A stretch of 64,000 bases of DNA, taken from contig NC_135557.1 in NCBI RefSeq assembly GCF_964340395.1, positions 4,318,216 through 4,382,215 of the forward strand. Reading direction: 5' to 3'. Source of the stretch: Glandiceps talaboti. Its lineage: Eukaryota > Hemichordata > Enteropneusta > Spengelidae. The notes under the pieces are model-generated. The model saw nothing but the letters and a program-made list of their open reading frames with translations. It did not search any database and was not told the DNA's origin. Shown in pieces: positions 10,155-25,200 of this stretch. The position numbers were made by a program, and so were the translations under genes. Positions within the stretch are counted from its first letter, which is position 1. Each line of letters starts with the position of its first letter.

Positions 10155-13100
10155 AATGAATGCTATATATAAATTGCTAAACTATTTTGTTTCAATTCAC
10201 TTTCATATGGAACATCCGAGATGAATAGCAAGACCCAAGATTAATTACCAAGACCCAAGATGAATAGGAAGACCCAAGATGGATGGATATGTTTACCAAT
10301 CTCAAGGCAAACGTAAGTTAATAATTGTCTCATAAAGTGATTTTACCTGATATTTATTACTATTACACATTGGAACATTAGAAGTTAGAGACATTTGCTT
10401 TACCTCTCATGACTGCAGCGTGTAGGAACAGTAGAATACATTACAATATCAATGAATGCTATATATAAATTGCTAAACTATTTTGTTTAATTCACTTTCA
10501 TATGGAACACCCGAGATGAATAGCAAGACCCAAGATTAATTACCAAGACCGAAGATGAATAGCAAGACCCAAGATGGATGGATGTGTTTACCAATCTCAA
10601 GGCAGACGTAAGTTAATAATTGTCTCATGAAGTGATTTTACCTGATATTAATTACTATTACACATTGGAACATTAGAAGTTAGAAACATTTGCTTTACCT
10701 ATCACGACTGCAGCGTGTAGCAAAATTAGTATACATTACAATATCAATGAGTGCTATATATAAATTGCTAAACTATTTTGTTTTAATTCACTTTCATATG
10801 GAACACCCGAGATGAATAGCAAGACCCAAGATTAATTACCAAGACCCAAGATGAAAAGGAAGACCCATGATGTATGGATGTGTTTACCAATCTCAAGGCA
10901 AACGTAAGTTAATAACTGTCTTTTAAGTGATTTTACCTGATATTAATTACTATTACACATTGGAACATTAGAAGTTAGAAACATTTGCTTTACCTATCAC
11001 GACTGCAGCGTGTAGCAACATTAGAATACATTACAATATCATATTGATAACATAAATTGCTAAACTATTTTGTTTTAATTCACTTTCATATGGAACACCC
11101 GAGATGAATAGCAAGACCCAAGATTAATTACCAAGACCCAAGAAGAATAGGAAGACCCAAGATGGATGGATATGTTTACCAATCTCAAGGCAAACGTAAG
11201 TTAATAATTGTCTCATGAAGTGATTTTACCTGATATTAATTACTATTACACATTGGAACATTAGAAGTTAGAAACATTTGCTTTACCTATCACGACTGCA
11301 GGGTGTAGCAAAATTAGTATACATTACAATATCAATGAGTGCTATATATAAATTGCTAAACTATTTTGTTTTAATTCACTTTCATATGGAACACCCGAGA
11401 TGAATAGCAAGACCCAAGATTAATTACCAAGACCCAAGAAGAATAGGAAGACCCAAGATGGATGGATATGTTTACCAATCTCAAGGCAAACGTAAGTTAA
11501 TGATTGTCTTTTTAAGTGATTTTACCTGATATTTATTACTATTACACATTGGAACATTAGAAGTTAGAAACATTTGCTTTACCTCTCACGACTGCAGCGT
11601 GTAGGAACATTAGAATACATTACAATATCAATGAATGCTATATATAAATTGCTAAACTATTTTGTTTAATTCACTTTCATATGGAACACCCGAGATGAAT
11701 AGCAAGACCCAAGATTAATTACCAAGACCCAAGATGAATAGCAAGACCCAAGATGGATTGATGTGTTTACCAATCTCAAGGCAGACGTAAGTTAATATTT
11801 GTCTCATAAAGTGATTTTACCTGATATTAATTACTATTACATATTGGAACATTAGAAGTTAGAAACATTTGCTTTACCTATCACGACTGCAGCGTGTAGC
11901 AACATTAGAATACATTACAATATCATATTGATAACATAAATTGCTAAACTATTTTGTTTTAATTCACTTTCATATGGAACACCCGAGATGAATAGCAAGA
12001 CCCAAGATTAATTACCAAGACCCAAGATGAATAGGAAGACCCAAGATGGATGGATATGTTTACCAATCTCAAGGCAAACGTAAGTTAATAATTGTCTCAT
12101 AAAGTGATTTTACCTGATATTTATTACTATTACACATTGGAACATTAGAAGTTAGAAACATTTGCTTTACCTATCACGACTGCAGCGTGTAGCAACATTA
12201 GAATACATTACAATATCATATTGATAACATAAATTGCTAAACTATTTTGTTTAATTCACTTTCATATGGAACACCCGAGATGAATAGCAAGACCCAAGAT
12301 TAATTACCAAGACCCAAGATGAATAGCAAGACCCAAGATGGATGGATGTGTTTACCAATCTCAAGGCAGACGTAAGTTAAAAATTGTCTCATAAAGTGAT
12401 TTTACCTGATATTAATTACTATTACACATTGGAACATTAGAAGTTAAAAAACATTTGCTTTACCTATCACGACTGCAGCGTGTAGGAACATTAGAATACA
12501 TTACAATATCAATGAATGGTATATATAAATTGCTAAACTATTTTGTTTAATTCACTTTCATATGGAACACCCGAGATAATAGCAAGACCCAAGATTAATT
12601 ACCAAGACCCAAGATGAATAGCAAGACCCAAGATGGATGAATGTGTTTACCAATCTCAAGGCAAACGTAAGTTAATAACTGTCTTTTTAAGTGATTTTAC
12701 CTGATATTAATTACTATTACACATTGAACATTAGAAGTTAGAAACATTTGCTTTACCTATCACGACTGCAGCGTGTAGCAACATTAGAATACATTACAAT
12801 ATCATATTGATAACATAAATTGCTAAACTATTTTGTTTTAATTCACTTTCATATGGAACACCCGAGATGAATAGCAAGACCCAAGATTAATTACCAAGAC
12901 CCAAGAAGAATAGGAAGACCCAAGATGGATGGATATGTTTACCAATCTCAAGGCAAACGTAAGTTAATGATTGTCTTTTTAAGTGATTTTACCTGATATT
13001 TATTACTATTACACATTGGAACATTAGAAGTTAGAAACATTTGCTTTACCTCTCACGACTGCAGCGTGTAGGAACATTAGAATACATTACAATATCATTG

Positions 13101-13290
13101 AATGCTATATATAAATTGCTAAACTATTTTGTTTAATTCACTTTCATATGGAACACCCGAGATGAATAGCAAGACCCAAGATTAATTACCAAGACCCAAG
13201 ATGAATAGCAAGACCCAAGATGGATTGATGTGTTTACCAATCTCAAGGCAGACGTAAGTTAATATTTGTCTCATAAAGTGATTTTACCTG
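10155..13290. repeat. 11-monomer block, copy 3
   Basis: Full-length counterpart of 4560-7700 with GGAACAGTAG at 10426, AGACCGAAGA at 10546 and CCGAGATAATAGC near 12571. It parts from copy 1 around 13290, where a TTAATTAATATTACATATTGG variant (written without its flanks) replaces TTAATTACTATTACACATTGG. Its right part overlaps the start of the 17-monomer duplication, so the two events were superimposed. Confidence 0.78.
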
Positions 13291-16200
13291 ATATTAATTA
13301 ATATTACATATTGGAACATTAGAAGTTAGAAACATTTGCTTTACCTATCACGACTGCAGCGTGTAGCAACATTAGAATACATTACAATATCATATTGATA
13401 ACATAAATTGCTAAACTATTTTGTTTTAATTCATTTCATATGGAACACCCGAGATGAATAGCAAGACCCAAGATTAATTACCGAGCCCAAGATGAATAGC
13501 AAGACCCAAGATGGATGGATATGTTTACCAATCTCAAGGCAAACGTAAGTTAATAATTGTCTCATAAAGTGATTTTACCTGATATTTATTACTATTACAC
13601 ATTGGAACATTAGAAGTTAGAAACATTTGCTTTACCTATCACGACTGCAGCGTGTAGCAACATTAGAATACATTACAATATCATATTGATAACATAAATT
13701 GCTAAACTATTTTGTTTAATTCACTTTCATATGGAACACCCGAGATGAATAGCAAGACCCAAGATTAATTACCAAGACCCAAGATGAATAGCAAGACCCA
13801 AGATGGATGGATGTGTTTACCAATCTCAAGGCAGACGTAAGTTAAAAATTGTCTCATAAAGTGATTTTACCTGATATTAATTACTATTACACATTGGAAC
13901 ATTAGAAGTTAAAAAACATTTGCTTTACCTATCACGACTGCAGCGTGTAGGAACATTAGAATACATTACAATATCAATGAATGGTATATATAAATTGCTA
14001 AACTATTTTGTTTAATTCACTTTCATATGGAACACCCGAGATAATAGCAAGACCCAAGATTAATTACCAAGACCCAAGATGAATAGCAAGACCCAAGATG
14101 GATGAATGTGTTTACCAATCTCAAGGCAAACGTAAGTTAATAACTGTCTTTTTAAGTGATTTTACCTGATATTAATTACTATTACACATTGAACATTAGA
14201 AGTTAGAAACATTTGCTTTACCTATCACGACTGCAGCGTGTAGGAACATTAGAATACATTACAATATCATTGAATGCTATGTATAAATTGCTAAACTATT
14301 TTGTTTAATTCACTTTCATATGGAACACCCGAGATGAATAGCAAGACCCAAGATTAATTACCAAGACCCAAGATGAATAGCAAGACCCAAGATGGATTGA
14401 TGTGTTTACCAATCTCAAGGCAGACGTAAGTTAATATTTGTCTCATAAAGTGATTTTACCTGATATTAATTACTATTACATATTGGAACATTAGAAGTTA
14501 GAAACATTTGCTTTACCTATCACGACTGCAGCGTGTAGCAACATTAGAATACATTACAATATCATATTGATAACATAAATTGCTAAACTATTTTGTTTTA
14601 ATTCATTTCATATGGAACACCCGAGATGAATAGCAAGACCCAAGATTAATTACCGAGACCCAAGATGAATAGCAAGACCCAAGATGGATGGATATGTTTA
14701 CCAATCTCAAGGCAAACGTAAGTTAATAACTGTCTCATAAAGTGATTTTACCTGATATTAATTACTATTACACATTGGATCATTAGAAGTTAGAAACATT
14801 TGCTTTACCTCTCACGACTGCAGCGTGTAGCAACATTAGAATACATTACAATATCATATTGATAACATAAATTGCTAAACTATTTTGTTTTAATTCACTT
14901 TCATATGGAACACCCGAGATGAATAGCAAGACCCAAGACTAATTACCAAGACCCAAGAAGAAAAGGAAGACCCAAGATGGATGGATATGTTTACCAATCT
15001 CAAGGCAAACGTAAGTTAATGATTGTCTTTTTAAGTTATTTTACCTGATATTAATTACTATTACACATTGGAACATTACAAGTTAGAAACATTTGCTTTA
15101 CCTATCACGACTGCAGCGTGTAGGAACATTAGAATACATTACAATATCAATGAATGCTATATATAAATTGCTAAACTATTTTGTTTAATTCACTTTCATA
15201 TGGAACACCCGAGATGAATAGCAAGACCCAAGATTAATTACCAAGACCCAAGATGAATAGCAAGACCCAAGATGGATGGATGTGTTTACCAATCTCAAGG
15301 CAGACGTAAGTTAATAAATGTCTCATAAAGTGATTTTACCTGATATTAATTACTATTACACATTGGAACATTAGAAGTTAGAAACATTTGCTTTACCTAT
15401 CACGACTGCAGCGTGTTGCAACATTAGAATACATTACAATATAATATTGATAACATAAATTGCTAAACTATTTTGTTTTAATTCACTTTCATATGGAACA
15501 CCCGAGATGAATAGCAAGACCCAAGATTAATTACCAAGACCCAAGATGAAAAGGAAGACCCATGATGGATGGATGTGTTTACCAATCTCAAGGCAAACGT
15601 AAGTTAATAACTGTCTTTTAAGTGATTTTACCTGATATTAATTATTATTACACATTGGAACATTAGAAGTTAGAAACATTTGCTTTACCTATCACGACTG
15701 CAGCGTGTAGGAACAATATAATACATTACAATATCAATGAATGCTATATATAAATTGCTAAACTATTTTGTTTAATTCACTTTCATATGGAACACCCGAG
15801 ATGAATAGCAAGACCCAAGATTAATTACCAAGACCCAAGATGAATAGCAAGACCCAAGATGGATGGATGTGTTTACCAATCTCAAGGCAGACGTAAGTTA
15901 ATAATTGTCTCATAAAGTGATTTTACCTGATATTAATTAGTATTACACATTGGAACATTAGAAGTTAGAAACATTTGCTTTACCTATCACGACTGCAGCG
16001 TGTAGCAACATTAGAATACATTACAATATCATATTGATAACATAAATTGCTAAACTATTTTGTTTTAATTCATTTCATATGGAACACCCGAGATGAATAG
16101 CAAGACCCAAGATTAATTACCGAGACCCAAGATGAATAGCAAGACCCAAGATGGATGGATATGTTTACCAATCTCAAGGCAAACGTAAGTTAATAACTGT

Positions 16201-17225
16201 CTCATAAAGTGATTTTACCTGATATTAATTACTATTACACATTGGATCATTAGAAGTTAGAAACATTTGCTTTACCTCTCACGACTGCAGCGTGTAGCAA
16301 TATTAGAATACATTACAATATCATATTGATAACATAAATTGCTAAACTATTTTGTTTTAATTCACTTTCATATGGAACACCCGAGATGAATAGCAAGACC
16401 CAAGATTAATTACCAAGACCCAAGAAGAATAGGAAGACCCAAGATGGATGGATATGTTTACCAATCTCAAGGCAAACGTAAGTTAATGATTGTCTTTTTA
16501 AGTTATTTTACCTGATATTAATTACTATTACACATTGGAACATTAGAAGTTAGAAACATTTGCTTTACCTATCACGACTGCAGCGTGTAGGAACATTAGA
16601 ATACATTACAATATCAATGAATGCTATATATAAATTGCTAAACTATTTTGTTTAATTCACTTTCATATGGAACACCCGAGATGAATAGCAAGACCCAAGA
16701 TTAATTACCAAGACCCAAGATGAATAGCAAGACCCAAGATGGATGGATGTGTTTACCAATCTCAAGGCAGACGTAAGTTAATAATTGTCTTATAAAGTGA
16801 TTTTACCTGATATTAATTACTATTACACATTGGAACATTAGAAGTTAGAAACATTTGCTTTACCTATCACGACTGCAGCGTGTTGCAACATTAGAATACA
16901 TTACAATATAATATTGATAACATAAATTGCTAAACTATTTTGTTTTAATTCACTTTCATATGGAACACCCGAGATGAATAGCAAGACCCAAGATTAATTA
17001 CCAAGACCCAAGATGAAAAGGAAGACCCAAGATGGATGGATATGTTTACCAATCTCAAGGCAAACGTAAGTTAATGATTGTCTTTTTAAGTGATTTTACC
17101 TGATATTTATTACTATTACACATTGGAACATTAGAAGTTAGAAACATTTGCTTTACCTCTCACGACTGCAGCGTGTAGGAACATTAGAATACATTACAAT
17201 ATCAATGAATGCTATATATAAATTG
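12240..17225. repeat. 17-monomer higher-order unit, copy 1 (4990 bp)
   Basis: This block and 17230-22215 are direct neighbours that match at a constant offset of about 4990 bp. Tags in the same order include GTTAAAAAACATTTG (12446 and about 17436), TTAATTAATATTACA (about 13297 and 18287), GCGTGTTGCAAC (about 15411 and 20401, then about 16878 and 21868) and GGAACAATATAATAC (about 15712 and 20702). Left of 12235 the matching sequence at plus 4990 changes monomer class, which places the unit's start there. Confidence 0.88.
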
Positions 17226-17229
17226 CTAA

Positions 17230-20200
17230 ACTATTTTGTTTAATTCACTTTCATATGGAACACCCGAGATGAATAGCAAGACCCAAGATTAATTACCAAG
17301 ACCCAAGATGAATAGCAAGACCCAAGATGGATGGATGTGTTTACCAATCTCAAGGCAGACGTAAGTTAAAAATTGTCTCATAAAGTGATTTTACCTGATA
17401 TTAATTACTATTACACATTGGAACATTAGAAGTTAAAAAACATTTGCTTTACCTATCACGACTGCAGCGTGTAGGAACATTAGAATACATTACAATATCA
17501 ATGAATGGTATATATAAATTGCTAAACTATTTTGTTTAATTCACTTTCATATGGAACACCCGAGATAATAGCAAGAACCAAGATTAATTACCAAGACCCA
17601 AGATGAATAGCAAGACCCAAGATGGATGAATGTGTTTACCAATCTCAAGGCAAACGTAAGTTAATAACTGTCTTTTTAAGTGATTTTACCTGATATTAAT
17701 TACTATTACACATTGAACATTAGAAGTTAGAAACATTTGCTTTACCTATCACGACTGCAGCGTGTAGCAACATTAGAATACATTACAATATCATATTGAT
17801 AACATAAATTGCTAAACTATTTTGTTTTAATTCACTTTCATATGGAACACCCGAGATGAATAGCAAGACCCAAGATTAATTACCAAGACCCAAGAAGAAT
17901 AGGAAGACCCAAGATGGATGGATATGTTTACCAATCTCAAGGCAAACGTAAGTTAATGATTGTCTTTTTAAGTGATTTTACCTGATATTTATTACTATTA
18001 CACATTGGAACATTAGAAGTTAGAAACATTTGCTTTACCTCTCACGACTGCAGCGTGTAGGAACATTAGAATACATTACAATATCATTGAATGCTATATA
18101 TAAATTGCTAAACTATTTTGTTTAATTCACTTTCATATGGAACACCTGAGATGAATAGCAAGACCCAAGATTAATTACCAAGACCCAAGATGAATAGCAA
18201 GACCCAAGATGGATTGATGTGTTTACCAATCTCAAGGCAGACGTAAGTTAATATTTGTCTCATAAAGTGATTTTACCTGATATTAATTAATATTACATAT
18301 TGGAACATTAGAAGTTAGAAACATTTGCTTTACCTATCACGACTGCAGCGTGTAGCAACATTAGAATACATTACAATATCATATTGATAACATAAATTGC
18401 TAAACTATTTTGTTTTAATTCATTTCATATGGAACACCCGAGATGAATAGCAAGACCCAAGATTAATTACCGAGACCCAAGATGAATAGCAAGACCCAAG
18501 ATGGATGGATATGTTTACCAATCTCAAGGCAAACGTAAGTTAATAATTGTCTCATAAAGTGATTTTACCTGATATTTATTACTATTACACATTGGAACAT
18601 TAGAAGTTAGAAACATTTGCTTTACCTATCACGACTGCAGCGTGTAGCAACATTAGAATACATTACAATATCATATTGATAACATAAATTGCTAAACTAT
18701 TTTGTTTAATTCACTTTCATATGGAACACCCGAGATGAATAGCAAGACCCAAGATTAATTACCAAGACCCAAGATGAATAGCAAGACCCAAGATGGATGG
18801 ATGTGTTTACCAATCTCAAGGCAGACGTAAGTTAAAAATTGTCTCATAAAGTGATTTTACCTGATATTAATTACTATTACACATTGGAACATTAGAAGTT
18901 AAAAAACATTTGCTTTACCTATCACGACTGCAGCGTGTAGGAACATTAGAATACATTACAATATCAATGAATGGTATATATAAATTGCTAAACTATTTTG
19001 TTTAATTCACTTTCATATGGAACACCCGAGATAATAGCAAGACCCAAGATTAATTACCAAGACCCAAGATGAATAGCAAGACCCAAGATGGATGAATGTG
19101 TTTACCAATCTCAAGGCAAACGTAAGTTAATAACTGTCTTTTTAAGTGATTTTACCTGATATTAATTACTATTACACATTGAACATTAGAAGTTAGAAAC
19201 ATTTGCTTTACCTATCACGACTGCAGCGTGTAGGAACATTAGAATACATTACAATATCATTGAATGCTATATATAAATTGCTAAACTATTTTGTTTAATT
19301 CACTTTCATATGGAACACCCGAGATGAATAGCAAGACCCAAGATTAATTACCAAGACCCAAGATGAATAGCAAGACCCAAGATGGATTGATGTGTTTACC
19401 AATCTCAAGGCAGACGTAAGTTAATATTTGTCTCATAAAGTGATTTTACCTGATATTAATTACTATTACATATTGGAACATTAGAAGTTAGAAACATTTG
19501 CTTTACCTATCTCGACTGCAGCGTGTAGCAACATTAGAATACATTACAATATCATATTGATAACATAAATTGCTAAACTATTTTGTTTTAATTCATTTCA
19601 TATGGAACACCCGAGATGAATAGCAAGACCCAAGATTAATTACCGAGACCCAAGATGAATAGCAAGACCCAAGATGGATGGATATGTTTACCAATCTCAA
19701 GGCAAACGTAAGTTAATAACTGTCTCATAAAGTGATTTTACCTGATATTAATTACTATTACACATTGGATCATTAGAAGTTAGAAACATTTGCTTTACCT
19801 CTCACGACTGCAGCGTGTAGCAACATTAGAATACATTACAATATCATATTGATAACATAAATTGCTAAACTATTTTGTTTTAATTCACTTTCATATGGAA
19901 CACCCGAGATGAATAGCAAGACCCAAGACTAATTACCAAGACCCAAGAAGAAAAGGAAGACCCAAGATGGATGGATATGTTTACCAATCTCAAGGCAAAC
20001 GTAAGTTAATGATTGTCTTTTTAAGTTATTTTACCTGATATTAATTACTATTACACATTGGAACATTAGAAGTTAGAAACATTTGCTTTACCTATCACGA
20101 CTGCAGCGTGTAGGAACATTAGAATACATTACAATATCAATGAATGCTATATATAAATTGCTAAACTATTTTGTTTAATTCACTTTCATATGGAACACCC

Positions 20201-22215
20201 GAGATGAATAGCAAGACCCAAGATTAATTACCAAGACCCAAGATGAATAGCAAGACCCAAGATGGATGGATGTGTTTACCAATCTCAAGGCAGACGTAAG
20301 TTAATAAATGTCTCATAAAGTGATTTTACCTGATATTAATTACTATTACACATTGGAACATTAGAAGTTAGAAACATTTGCTTTACCTATCACGACTGCA
20401 GCGTGTTGCAACATTAGAATACATTACAATATAATATTGATAACATAAATTGCTAAACTATTTTGTTTTAATTCACTTTCATATGGAACACCCGAGATGA
20501 ATAGCAAGACCCAAGATTAATTACCAAGACCCAAGATGAAAAGGAAGACCCATGATGGATGGATGTGTTTACCAATCTCAAGGCAAACGTAAGTTAATAA
20601 CTGTCTTTTAAGTGATTTTACCTGATATTAATTATTATTACACATTGGAACATTAGAAGTTAGAAACATTTGCTTTACCTATCACGACTGCAGCGTGTAG
20701 GAACAATATAATACATTACAATATCAATGAATGCTATATATAAATTGCTAAACTATTTTGTTTAATTCACTTTCATATGGAACACCCGAGATGAATAGCA
20801 AGACCCAAGATTAATTACCAAGACCCAAGATGAATAGCAAGACCCAAGATGGATGGATGTGTTTACCAATCTCAAGGCAGACGTAAGTTAATAATTGTCT
20901 CATAAAGTGATTTTACCTGATATTAATTAGTATTACACATTGGAACATTAGAAGTTAGAAACATTTGCTTTACCTATCACGACTGCAGCGTGTAGCAACA
21001 TTAGAATACATTACAATATCATATTGATAACATAAATTGCTAAACTATTTTGTTTTAATTCATTTCATATGGAACACCCGAGATGAATAGCAAGACCCAA
21101 GATTAATTACCGAGACCCAAGATGAATAGCAAGACCCAAGATGGATGGATATGTTTACCAATCTCAAGGCAAACGTAAGTTAATAACTGTCTCATAAAGT
21201 GATTTTACCTGATATTAATTACTATTACACATTGGATCATTAGAAGTTAGAAACATTTGCTTTACCTCTCACGACTGCAGCGTGTAGCAATATTAGAATA
21301 CATTACAATATCATATTGATAACATAAATTGCTAAACTATTTTGTTTTAATTCACTTTCATATGGAACACCCGAGATGAATAGCAAGACCCAAGATTAAT
21401 TACCAAGACCCAAGAAGAATAGGAAGACCCAAGATGGATGGATATGTTTACCAATCTCAAGGCAAACGTAAGTTAATGATTGTCTTTTTAAGTTATTTTA
21501 CCTGATATTAATTACTATTACACATTGGAACATTAGAAGTTAGAAACATTTGCTTTACCTATCACGACTGCAGCGTGTAGGAACATTAGAATACATTACA
21601 ATATCAATGAATGCTATATATAAATTGCTAAACTATTTTGTTTAATTCACTTTCATATGGAACACCCGAGATGAATAGCAAGACCCAAGATTAATTACCA
21701 AGACCCAAGATGAATAGCAAGACCCAAGATGGATGGATGTGTTTACCAATCTCAAGGCAGACGTAAGTTAATAATTGTCTTATAAAGTGATTTTACCTGA
21801 TATTAATTACTATTACACATTGGAACATTAGAAGTTAGAAACATTTGCTTTACCTATCACGACTGCAGCGTGTTGCAACATTAGAATACATTACAATATA
21901 ATATTGATAACATAAATTGCTAAACTATTTTGTTTTAATTCACTTTCATATGGAACACCCGAGATGAATAGCAAGACCCAAGATTAATTACCAATACCCA
22001 AGATGAAAAGGAAGACCCAAGATGGATGGATATGTTTACCAATCTCAAGGCAAACGTAAGTTAATGATTGTCTTTTTAAGTGATTTTACCTGATATTTAT
22101 TACTATTACATATTGGAACATTAGAAGTTAGAAACATTTGCTTTACCTCTCACGACTGCAGCGTGTAGGAACATTAGAATACATTACAATATCAATGAAT
22201 GCTATATATAAATTG
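17230..22215. repeat. 17-monomer higher-order unit, copy 2 (4990 bp)
   Basis: Adjacent copy of 12240-17225. It keeps the same order of tag variants, with a scatter of private substitutions, such as CACCTGAG near 18145, ATCTCGACTGCAG near 19509 and CCAATACCC near 21991. The match at offset 4990 ends just after 22300, where GGATTGATG stands against GGATGGATG. Confidence 0.88.
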
Positions 22216-25200
22216 CTAAACTATTTTGTTTAATTCACTTTCATATGGAACACCCGAGATGAATAGCAAGACCCAAGATTAATTACCAAGACCCAAGATG
22301 AATAGCAAGACCCAAGATGGATTGATGTGTTTACCAATCTCAAGGCAGACGTAAGTTAATATTTGTCTCATAAAGTGATTTTACCTGATATTAATTACTA
22401 TTACATATTGGAACATTAGAAGTTAGAAACATTTGCTTTACCTATCACGACTGCAGCGTGTAGCAACATTAGAATACATTACAATATCATATTGATAACA
22501 TAAATTGCTAAACTATTTTGTTTTAATTCACTTTCATATGGAACACCCGAGATGAATAGCAAGACCCAAGATTAATTACCAAGACCCAAGATGAATAGGA
22601 AGACCCAAGATGGATGGATATGTTTACCAATCTCAAGGCAAACGTAAGTTAATAATTGTCTCATAAAGTGATTTTACCTGATATTTATTACTATTACACA
22701 TTGGAACATTAGAAGTTAGAAACATTTGCTTTACCTATCACGACTGCAGCGTGTAGCAACATTAGAATACATTACAATATCATATTGATAACATAAATTG
22801 CTAAACTATTTTGTTTAATTCACTTTCATATGGAACACCCGAGATGAATAGCAAGACCCAAGATTAATTACCAAGACCCAAGATGAATAGCAAGACCCAA
22901 GATGGATGGATGTGTTTACCAATCTCAAGGCAGACGTAAGTTAAAAATTGTCTCATAAAGTGATTTTACCTGATATTAATTACTATTACACATTGGAACA
23001 TTAGAAGTTAGAAACATTTGCTTTACCTATCACGACTGCAGCGTGTAGCAAAATTAGTATACATTACAATATCAATGAGTGCTATATATAAATTGCTAAA
23101 CTATTTTGCTTTAATTCACTTTCATATGGAACACCCGAGATGAATAGCAAGACCCAAGATTAATTACCAAGACCCAAGATGAAAAGGAAGACCCAAGATG
23201 GATGGATGTGTTTACCAATCTCAAGGCAAACGTAAGTTAATAACTGTCTTTTTAAGTGATTTTACCTGATATTAATTACTATTAGACATTGGAACATTAG
23301 AAGTTAGAAACATTTGCTTTACCTATCACGACTGCATCGTGTAGCAACATTAGAATACATTACAATATCATATTGATAACATAAATTGCTAAACTATTTT
23401 GTTTTAATTCACTTTCATATGGAACACCCGAGATGAATAGCAAGACCCAAGATTAATTACCAAGACCCAAGAAGAATAGGAAGACCCAAGATGGATGGAT
23501 ATGTTTACCAATCTCAAGGCAAACGTAAGTTAATGATTGTCTTTTTAAGTGATTTTACCTGATATTTATTACTGTTACACATTGGAACATTAGAAGTTAA
23601 ATACATTTGCTTTACCTATCACGACTGCAGCGTGTAGGAACATTAGAATACATTACAATATCAATGAATGGTATATATAAATTGCTAAACTATTTTGTTT
23701 AATTCACTTTCATATGGAACACCCGAGATAATAGCAAGACCCAAGATTAATTACCAAGACCCAAGATGAATAGCAAGACCCAAGATGGATGAATGTGTTT
23801 ACCAATCTCAAGGTAAACGTAAGTTAATAACTGTCTTTTTAAGTGATTTTACCTGATATTAATTACTATTACACATTGAACATTAGAAGTTAGAAACATT
23901 TGCTTTACCTATCACGACTGCAGCGTGTAGCAACATTAGAATACATTACAATATCATATTGATAACATAAATTGCTAAACTATTTTGTTTTAATTCACTT
24001 TCATATGGAACACCCGAGATGAATAGCAAGACCCAAGATTAATTACCAAGACCCAAGATGAAAAGGAAGACCCATGATGGATGGATGTGTTTACCAATCT
24101 CAAGGCAAACGTAAGTTAATAACTGTCTTTTTAAGTGATTTTACCTGATATTAATTACTATTACACATTGGAACATTAGAAGTTAGAAACATTTGCTTTA
24201 CCTATCACGACTGCAGCGTGTAGGAACATTAGAATACATTACAATATCAATGAATGGTATATATAAATTGCTAAACTATTTTGTTTAATTCACTTTCATA
24301 TGAAACACCCGAGATGAATAGCAAGACCCACGATTAATTACCAAGACCCAAGATGAATAGCAAGACCCAAGATGGATGGATGTGTTTACCAATCTCAAGG
24401 CAGACGTAAGTTAATAATTGTCTCATAAAGTGATTTTACCTGATATTTATTACTATTACACATTGGAACATTAGAAGTTAGAAACATTTGCTTTACCTAT
24501 CACGACTGCAGCGTGTAGCAACATTAGAATACATTACAATATCATATTGATAACATAAATTGCTAAACTATTTTGTTTTAATTCATTTCATATGGAACAC
24601 CCGAGATGAATAGCAAGACCCAAGATTAATTACCGAGACCCAAGATGAATAGCAAGACCCAAGATGGATGGATATGTTTACCAATCTCAAGGCAAACGTA
24701 AGTTAATAACTGTCTCATAAAGTGATTTTACCTGATATTAATTACTATTACACATTGGATCATTAGAAGTTAGAAACATTTGCTTTACCTCTCACGACTG
24801 CAGCGTGTAGCAACATTAGAATACATTACAATATCATATTGATAACATAAATTGCTAAACTATTTTGTTTTAATTCACTTTCATATGGAACACCCGAGAT
24901 GAATAGCAAGACCCAAGACTAATTACCAAGACCCAAGAAGAAAAGGAAGACCCAAGATGGATGGATATGTTTACCAATCTCAAGGCAAACGTAAGTTAAT
25001 GATTGTCTTTTTAAGTTATTTTACCTGATATTAATTACTATTACACATTGGAACATTAGAAGTTAGAAACATTTGCTTTACCTATCACGACTGCAGCGTG
25101 TAGGAACATTAGAATACATTACAATATCAATGAATGCTATATATAAATTGCTAAACTATTTTGTTTAATTCACTTTCATATGGAACACCCGAGATGAATA

